DNA of 64,000 nt from Granulicella tundricola MP5ACTX9 (GTDB taxonomy: Bacteria > Acidobacteriota > Terriglobia > Terriglobales > Acidobacteriaceae), in assembly GCF_000178975.2 (NCBI RefSeq), contig NC_015064.1:3720001-3784000 (forward strand), in the 5' to 3' direction. The notes beneath the pieces were generated by a model. The model did no database searches. It was given only the letters and a program-made list of their open reading frames with translations, and had not been told where the DNA came from. The position numbers and the translations under genes are program-made. Shown here piece after piece: positions 58,731-64,000 of the stretch (position 1 is the stretch's first letter; every line of letters begins with the position of its first letter).

Positions 58731-59763
58731 ATGCAGATTCATTCGGTTGGCATAGATCTGGGTAAGACGACCTTTCACCTCGTAGCCCTGAGCGCAGCTG
58801 GCAAGGTGCTGTTGCGCAAGAAGTTCACTCAGAAGCAACTGATCACCTTCACCGCGAACATGCAGACCTCCTTGATCGGGATGGAGGCATGTTCAGGAGC
58901 GCACTTCCTGGGCCGGGCTTTGCGAGCGCAAGGCCACGACGTGAAGCTGATTCCAGCGCAGTTTGTAAAGCCGTTCGTGAAGTCGAATAAGAACGACTTC
59001 CTGGATGCTGAGGCGATCGCTGAAGCCGTCGACCGACAGAACATGCGCTTCGTTCCGATCAAGACCGACGATCAGCTCGACCTGCAAGCCATGCATCGTG
59101 TGCGTGACAGGCTTGTCGCTCGCCGGACGTCCGTGATCAACCAGCTGCGAGCCTTTCTGCTGGAGCGCGGCATGGTTTTCGCCAAGACTCCCATCAAGTT
59201 GAGACAAGCGATGCCAGAGATACTCGAGAACGCGGAGTCGAACCTGACGCCACGCATGCGCAACCTTGTCAGCCTGCTCTGGAGCGAGTGGAAGGATCTT
59301 CAGCAGCAGATCGTTGCGATGAACGAAGAGGTCGAGCAGATCGCTTCTTCCGACCCCGCATGCCAACGGCTGAGACAAATCCCCGGCATCGGCCCCTTGG
59401 TCGCAACCGCAATCGTCGCTGCGATCGGCAACGGAGCAGCCTTCCATAAGGGCCGAGAGTTCTCCGCATGGCTTGGACTTGTACCCCGACAGCACTCGAC
59501 CGGCGGCAAGGCGAGACTCTTCGGCATCAGCAAGCGAGGTAACCGCTACCTGAGAAAGCTGCTCGTCCATGGCGCCCGATCAGCAGTTCTCATCGTCAAG
59601 CGAGACGCGTTCCCCGTTTGGGCCTTGGCTTGATGGTCTGGAACAACGAGCACCGGTGAAGGTCGTCATTACAGCCGCAGCCAACAAGCTTGCTCGTATG
59701 GCCTGGGCGGTGCTCTCAAGCGGCAATGACTACCGCCCAGCAACGGCTCCGATGCCGGCCTGA
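58731..59763 (+). pseudogene. IS110-family transposase with a single-base frameshift
   Basis: The frame from ATG 58731 (AAGGAGG upstream) reads HSVGIDLGKTTFHLVALS with the first catalytic Asp. EACSGAHFLGRAL near 60 and KNDFLDAEAIAEA near 95 complete the DEDD set. The C-terminal Tnp20 part (IPGIGPLVATAIVAAIGNGA; LGLVPRQHSTGGKARLFGIS) is intact. At about 59607 an extra G shifts the frame and ends the protein at 59633 after 300 residues. The remaining RSPFGPWLDGLEQRAPVKVV...NKLARMAWAVL continues in the next frame to 59763. Removing the base gives 343 residues, the family length. IS110 enzymes act as DEDD recombinases with a bridge RNA; subgroup not settled. Confidence 0.85.
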
Positions 59764-60124
59764 GCAGGCGCGGAAAAGACGCCTTCGGCTTGGAAGCGCA
59801 GAATCGCGCTCCCACTTTACCGCACCACGACGACGATTTAGAGTTCCCACCAAGGTCTGCACTGGACAGCTAAGACGACCGAACAGTTCCCAACGGCGTG
59901 CTCAAAACCTGCTCCCGAAAATGGTCTTCCATGACCGTGCCGTTTATCAGGTAGAGCACGCAGCGCAACTCATCATGGCCAGGAGACTAGACCCTCCACC
60001 CAAAGGCCGAATACATTTGCGCAGACCTGTCGATGTCGCCCTTCGCTTTTCCCTTGCAGTCGTGCGGCGGACCATACATTTGCGGGCGTTTGAACGCGCT
60101 GCCGTGGAACCCTATACTCCCCGT
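59764..60124. other. Non-coding region after the transposase
   Basis: About 360 bases without a gene. It may include the end of the IS110 element and its bridge-RNA segment; I could not find a boundary or inverted repeats by eye. Confidence 0.45.
60090..60118 (+). promoter_or_regulatory. Promoter of a leaderless TonB-like gene
   Basis: TTGAAC (60090-60095) is followed after 17 bases by TATACT (60113-60118). The ATG starts six bases later, with no room for a Shine-Dalgarno. Confidence 0.65.
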
Positions 60125-60664
60125 ATGCTAAGAAGGCTCTCTTATTTAGCCGTAACTGCTTGTTCGCTAACTGCGATGGGACAGCAGCAACCATTCACCG
60201 GCGAGTCGCGCCCCGCACCCGTCATAGTCGATGTAAAGCCTTCGCCTTATCCTCAACTCGCGTTCGCCGCGCATGTATCGGGAGTTGTGAAACTAGACCT
60301 GGCGGTTCGCCACGATGGAACGATTCAATCTGCTGATGTGATTAGTGGCCCCGCTATGCTCAGACAGGCTGCGTTAGGTGCCGTCCAGCAAGCCCGTTTT
60401 GATTGTCATGATTGCGACGAGGCAACAACGCAAACCCATGTAACCGTGCAATACACACTGGGTGAGGTTAGACCTTGCCCAGCAGCCGAGGAGTCTTCCA
60501 CCGCTTTCATCGAGAAAGCGACGTATCTGCAAGTCACTCATTCAGACGATGCGATCAGTATTACTGAGCGACCAATCGGAACATGTGATTATGCTGCGAC
60601 GATCTCAAAGAATTCAGCTCGCTCAGTCAAATGCCTTTTCCTATGGCATTGTGGCTGGCGTTAG
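60125..60664 (+). CDS. TonB C-terminal-domain protein
   Basis: 179 residues from the ATG at 60125 with a signal peptide (LSYLAVTACSLTAMGQ). The TonB_C fold is seen in PSPYPQLAFAAHVSGVVKLD, then LAVRHDGTIQSADVISGPAM and LRQAALGAVQQARFDCHDCD. There is no N-terminal membrane anchor with a Pro-rich spacer, so it is probably not an energy transducer but a periplasmic TonB-like domain protein. Cysteines occur in pairs near the end (CDYAATISKNSARSVKCLFL). The open frame continues upstream, but the promoter and signal peptide mark this start. Confidence 0.8.
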   Translation: MLRRLSYLAVTACSLTAMGQQQPFTGESRPAPVIVDVKPSPYPQLAFAAHVSGVVKLDLAVRHDGTIQSADVISGPAMLRQAALGAVQQARFDCHDCDEATTQTHVTVQYTLGEVRPCPAAEESSTAFIEKATYLQVTHSDDAISITERPIGTCDYAATISKNSARSVKCLFLWHCGWR

Positions 60665-60733
60665 GTGACTCCTTGAAAGTCGGGTTATCGGCAACTCCAA
60701 TCGCAACATACCCAAGATCAAATGAATCAGTCA

Positions 60734-61391
60734 TTAGGGGACACAAAGACCTTTCGGCTTCCACTCCGGGTTGAGGGTGGTCGGTGGCTTCGCCACATCG
60801 TGAAGGATGAGGACGACTCCCCGGCGCTTCTCTTTTCCTGTAGCCATCAGCAGCATGGGCAACCCACCTTGGACGAGGACGGCGTTCCCTGGCCCGCGAG
60901 CCTTTGTGACACCCTCCGAGGTCTCAAGGCACGTGTCACCCGTGAGGGTATAAAAGGCTTCCATTCCCGAATGGGTGTGCAGCGGAGCAGTCATCCCCGG
61001 CGAGAAAATAGACTGCATGTAAACAGCCTCATACTTCACGCCGGTTTGAGTGGTCAGCGGTCCCAGCTTCGCAACTAGGGTTCCAGATGGCGACTTCCAG
61101 GACGACTCAGCCACCGTAAAAAGCCACACCTTGCCAAACGACTGCACGACGGTGGAGTGTACGTCCTTTGGCCGCCTCAGCCGTGGCACGATCCGGAAAG
61201 GTGTAGAGATGCCAGAAGTAGCTGCCGCCTGGGAGCTCTCCGATCTCTTCCTTCGCCGTGAAACAGGCAGGGCCGGGATCGTCGGTTTGCTCGGCGGCGG
61301 GAGCACAGGGGCGCATCGCAGCCTGGGCGAAGCAGGAACGAAAGACTCCGATCAGCAGAAGAACAAAAATCGCAAGGCGAGGAAGAGGCAT
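60734..61391 (-). pseudogene. Secreted cupin protein gene with a single-base frameshift
   Basis: The ATG at 61391 (GGAG upstream) starts a signal peptide (LPRLAIFVLLLIGVFRSCFA) and continues PCAPAAEQTDDPGPACFTAK to TFPDRATAEAAKG. Near 61160-61166 the frame is lost. The rest, VHSTVVQSFGKVWLFTVAES, then FSPGMTAPLHTHSGMEAFYT with LTGDTCLETSEG, runs in another frame to 60734 and holds the cupin metal-binding HTH...E. One extra base accounts for the change. The intact product would be about 218 residues, a periplasmic cupin of unknown substrate. It may be decayed or the base may be a sequence error. Confidence 0.75.
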
Positions 61392-61818
61392 CGGGGAAGC
61401 TCCGTGTTTTGGGAGCATAGCACCTTTGGAAGCTCATCCCAAACGCAATTAAAACAATAACTTACAACTATTTTTCTCAAAAACACCAGCAAAATGCTCT
61501 GTCAAGCCCCTGAGCAAGGAAAAATTCTCCTAAAAGCTACAAAATAATACACTTAGCTCTCAAAAATAGTTGGGGTCTTTACCCCTGCGGCCTTGGTAAA
61601 ATAGAAGCAGAGAAAAAGTCAGGACGAAGCATTGTCGTGGCCCATCATTTTTCTCGCATCAGAGAATCTATAAACCCAATGAAGAGAAGACTTTACGGCA
61701 CCCTCCACCCGTAAATCCTTTGTTGACAAGATCTTGCATCTCGGCCACACCAAAGTCCAGACCTAAGTCATTTATTTTGAATACTTTGGATCGATCGAGG
61801 GGGGAGGGGGGGGTACCC
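61392..61818. other. AT-rich intergenic region with a poly-G tract
   Basis: About 425 bases upstream of the cupin gene. The part from 61440 to 61700 is AT-rich compared with all neighbours. A G6-A-G8 run lies at 61799-61813 right beside the DUF2237 stop. No gene is seen. The motif CCTAAGTCATTTATTTTGAA (61762-61781) looks like an element of a dispersed repeat, but I found no second full copy in the window. Confidence 0.5.
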
Positions 61819-62223
61819 TTAGTGAAGCTGATCCGGAATCACCGCATACTGAATCAGCAGCTCGAACGGAACGATCTTCAACGTATTCTCATGCGTCGCT
61901 TCGAGCACCACCGGGCACCCCGCGCCAGCCTGCTGCACCTGCAACCAGCGTGCCGCGCAGACGCACCACTTATCCCCCGGCTTCAGCCCGGCGAACCCGT
62001 ACTGCGGCATCGGCGTAGAAAGGTCGTTCCCCAGAGCCTTGGAGGCCTCCAGAAACTTGGCGTCCACCAGGCAGCAGATGGTATGGACGCCATAGTCGTC
62101 CGGCCCGGTCTCACAGCAACCCGTCCGGTAGAACCCGGTCATCGGCTCGCACCCACACACCGCCAGCGGCTGACCCAAAACGTTCTTACCCTTACCCGTC
62201 ACCTTCGTATCCAGATCCGACAT
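61819..62223 (-). CDS. DUF2237 protein
   Basis: 134 residues and a near-complete match to the family plan: NVLGQPLAVCGCEPMTGFYR, TGCCETGPDDYGVHTICCLV, FLEASKALGNDLSTPMPQYG, LKPGDKWCVCAARWLQVQQA, and CPVVLEATHENTLKIVPFEL. Eight cysteines are conserved in the first two-thirds, suggesting metal or disulfide binding. Function is unknown; cytoplasmic. It lies 65 bases downstream of the ABC-F gene on the same strand, and could be co-transcribed with it. Confidence 0.92.
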   Translation of the reverse strand: MSDLDTKVTGKGKNVLGQPLAVCGCEPMTGFYRTGCCETGPDDYGVHTICCLVDAKFLEASKALGNDLSTPMPQYGFAGLKPGDKWCVCAARWLQVQQAGAGCPVVLEATHENTLKIVPFELLIQYAVIPDQLH

Positions 62224-62288
62224 ACGGCCCCCTGCAACCCTTAAAGCAAAAGCGCCCCAATCATAAGGATCGGAGCGCTCGGTTGAAA

Positions 62289-63926
62289 CTACTTGCTCGA
62301 CATCGCCAACTGCTGCTGATACTCCTCGAACGGCCCCTTGTGGTCCGTGATCTTGAAGTTCGTCGGCCCACCTTCGAAGTGCCAGATGCGCGTCCCGGCC
62401 TCTTCGATCAGCTCCTGGTCATGCGTCACCAGGAACACGGTACCTTCGTACTTCTGGATCGCCTGATTCAGCGCGTTGATGCTTTCGAGATCAAGGTGGT
62501 TCGTCGGCTCGTCCAGCACCAGAATGTTCGGCTTCTGCAGCATGATCTTGCAGAACAGCAGCCGGGCCGCCTCGCCTCCGCTGAGCGCGTCGGTCTTCTT
62601 CAGGCCTTCCTCGCCCTTGAAGAGCATCTGCCCGAGAATGCCGCGGATGTCTTCCTTGGTCGCCGCCGGATCGAACTGGTGCAGCCAATCGCTGGCCGTC
62701 ATGCCGAGCTGGATGGAGCCCTTGTGATCCTGCGCAAAGTACCCGATGGAGGTCTCATGGCCCCACTTCACCGAACCCGAGTCGATCGAGACGTCCGTCT
62801 CTTCGATTCCGGGGCCGTTGGCCAGCAGCGCCTTGAGCATGGTCGTCTTACCTTGGCCGTTGCGGCCCATCAGGATGACCTTGTCCCCCCGGTTCACGGC
62901 GGCGGAGAAGTTCTGAATGACGTGCTCGATCTTGCCGTCCTTCTGGGTATAGCTCTTGTTGACGAGCTCGCACTCCATGACGGTCTTGCCGGAGGGTCGC
63001 AGCATGTCGAACCGGATGAACGGACGCGCGATGTTGGAGCGGGCGAGCTCACTCGTAGCGAGACGCTCGACCTCCTTCTTGCGGCTGTTCACCTGGCTGG
63101 ACCGGGTACCGGCCGAGAAGCGGGCGATGAAGTCGTTCAACTGCGCGATCTTCTTCTCTCGCTGCTCGTTCTGGCTCTCGATGCGGGTGCGGACGCTGGT
63201 CTTCTGCAGCACCATGTCGTCGTAGCCGCCGTTGTACGTGATGATCGTCTCGTAGTCGATGTCTGCGATGTTGGTGCAGACGGCATTGAGGAAGTGACGA
63301 TCGTGCGAGATGGTGATGACGGTGCCGTCATAGCGCAGCAGGAAGTCCTGCAGCCAGTGGATGGACTCAAGGTCGAGATAGTTCGTAGGCTCGTCCAGCA
63401 TTAGGGCCTGCGGGTTACCGAAGAGAGCCTGCGCAAGCAGCACCCTAACCTTCTGGCCGCCCTGCAGTTCGCTCATCTTGCGGTCATGCAACTCATCCGG
63501 GATGTCGAGACCCTGCAACAAGATGGCGGCGTTGGCTTCGGCTTCGTAGCCGTCCTCGTCGCCGACGATGCCTTCCAGCTCACCCAGCCGGGAGCCGTCC
63601 TCATCCGTCATGTCCGGCTTGTCGTAGATGATCTCGCGCTCTTCCATCGCCGCCCACAGGGCCTTGTTGCCCATGATGACGGTATCGATGACGCGGTAGG
63701 CGTCGAACTCGTACTGGTCTTGTTTCAAGACACCGAACTTGCGCGGACGGACGACAGTCCCCTTCTGCGCGTCGATCTCGCCCGTCAGAACCTTCATGAA
63801 GGTCGATTTACCCGCGCCGTTAGGCCCGGTCAGGCCGTAACGGCGGCCCGTGGTGAAGGTGACGGAGACATCCTCGAAGAGCAGCTTCGAGCCATAGCGC
63901 ATTGTGACGTTGGATACGGAAATCAT
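62289..63926 (-). CDS. ABC-F family ATPase (YbiT/EttA-like)
   Basis: 545 residues, two ATP-binding cassettes and no membrane helices. Cassette 1 has Walker A GPNGAGKST (about residue 36), the signature LQGGQKVRVLLAQAL and Walker B LMLDEPTNYLD. Cassette 2 has GRNGQGKTT (about 355), LSGGEAARLLFCKIM and LVLDEPTNHLD. The helical linker between them (about 235-300) and the closing EEYQQQLAMSSK fit the YbiT branch, which acts on the ribosome to relieve stalling. AGGAG stands eight bases before the ATG. No resistance context is present, so a housekeeping translation factor is the best reading. Confidence 0.93.
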   Translation of the reverse strand: MISVSNVTMRYGSKLLFEDVSVTFTTGRRYGLTGPNGAGKSTFMKVLTGEIDAQKGTVVRPRKFGVLKQDQYEFDAYRVIDTVIMGNKALWAAMEEREIIYDKPDMTDEDGSRLGELEGIVGDEDGYEAEANAAILLQGLDIPDELHDRKMSELQGGQKVRVLLAQALFGNPQALMLDEPTNYLDLESIHWLQDFLLRYDGTVITISHDRHFLNAVCTNIADIDYETIITYNGGYDDMVLQKTSVRTRIESQNEQREKKIAQLNDFIARFSAGTRSSQVNSRKKEVERLATSELARSNIARPFIRFDMLRPSGKTVMECELVNKSYTQKDGKIEHVIQNFSAAVNRGDKVILMGRNGQGKTTMLKALLANGPGIEETDVSIDSGSVKWGHETSIGYFAQDHKGSIQLGMTASDWLHQFDPAATKEDIRGILGQMLFKGEEGLKKTDALSGGEAARLLFCKIMLQKPNILVLDEPTNHLDLESINALNQAIQKYEGTVFLVTHDQELIEEAGTRIWHFEGGPTNFKITDHKGPFEEYQQQLAMSSK

Positions 63927-64000
63927 GATATTTCTCCTATTTTACCGTGGATTTACCTCCTCTCCCCGTGAATCCTTGCTAACTCCTTCAACCTCAGCCG
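63927..64000. other. Upstream region of the ABC-F gene, cut by window end
   Basis: Holds the AGGAG ribosome-binding site; the promoter may be partly outside the window. Confidence 0.4.

Noticed and set aside
62283..63404. Open frame of 373 codons antisense to the ABC-F gene
   Set aside because: Leu/Val/Asp-rich shadow; both ABC cassettes on the other strand are intact.

Overview
The window looks like chromosomal DNA of a soil acidobacterium, probably class Terriglobia, family Acidobacteriaceae (Granulicella/Edaphobacter/Terriglobus-like). The evidence is GC-rich coding sequence, an Oar-like TonB-dependent receptor with a carboxypeptidase-regulatory N-terminus, a TIGR03435-family protein (a family expanded in Acidobacteria), many secreted M20/M28/M61 peptidases, frequent TTG starts, and dispersed intergenic hairpin repeats. 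Genus is inference, since no search could be run.

Layout. 0-6.4 kb: the 3' part of an M28 peptidase, an Oar-like outer-membrane receptor and an M20 peptidase. 6.5-13 kb: a complete rRNA operon on the minus strand (16S, tRNA-Ile, tRNA-Ala, 23S, 5S) with a terminator and a long upstream leader/promoter region. 13-19.5 kb: small membrane proteins, MarC, the branched-chain aminotransferase IlvE, a YVTN beta-propeller protein, a GNAT acetyltransferase, a frameshifted zinc-ribbon gene and a type II NADH dehydrogenase. 19.5-27 kb: a two-gene operon for a 247-residue secreted protein and a 2215-residue surface protein made largely of 13 Ig-like repeats, each with a cysteine pair. 27-29.9 kb: a repeat-rich intergenic region, thioredoxin reductase and a lineage-type exported protein. 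29.9-32 kb: two RHH/RelE-ParE-type toxin-antitoxin pairs flanking an AAA ATPase.

32-46 kb: a YggS-type PLP protein, a CPA1 Na+/H+ antiporter, M61 and M28 peptidases, a membrane/coiled-coil protein of unknown function, a BrkB-type membrane protein, an MBL-fold hydrolase overlapping an aldo/keto reductase, DUF3606 and DUF2218 proteins, a GH28 pectinase-type enzyme and an outer-membrane protein. 46-54 kb: a TlpA-like thioredoxin, a siderophore receptor followed by a PepSY membrane protein (an iron-uptake pair), an alpha/beta hydrolase, a sodium:solute symporter and a DUF1801/YdeI-type protein. 54.5-64 kb: a TIGR03435 protein, another M28 peptidase, a cluster of dispersed palindromic repeats next to a frameshifted IS110-family transposase, a TonB C-terminal-domain protein, a frameshifted cupin gene, a DUF2237 protein and an ABC-F ATPase.

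Together the genes suggest a heterotroph that breaks down protein and plant polymer outside the cell and imports products through TonB-dependent receptors. No complete, clearly novel defence or biosynthetic system is evident. The least explained items are the Cys-paired repeat protein with its small partner, the toxin-antitoxin/ATPase island, a helically phased TTTGTGGT array, and the dispersed GGGTGCCCCA repeats clustered beside the IS110 element. Three genes carry what look like single-base frameshifts; they may be real decay or sequence error.
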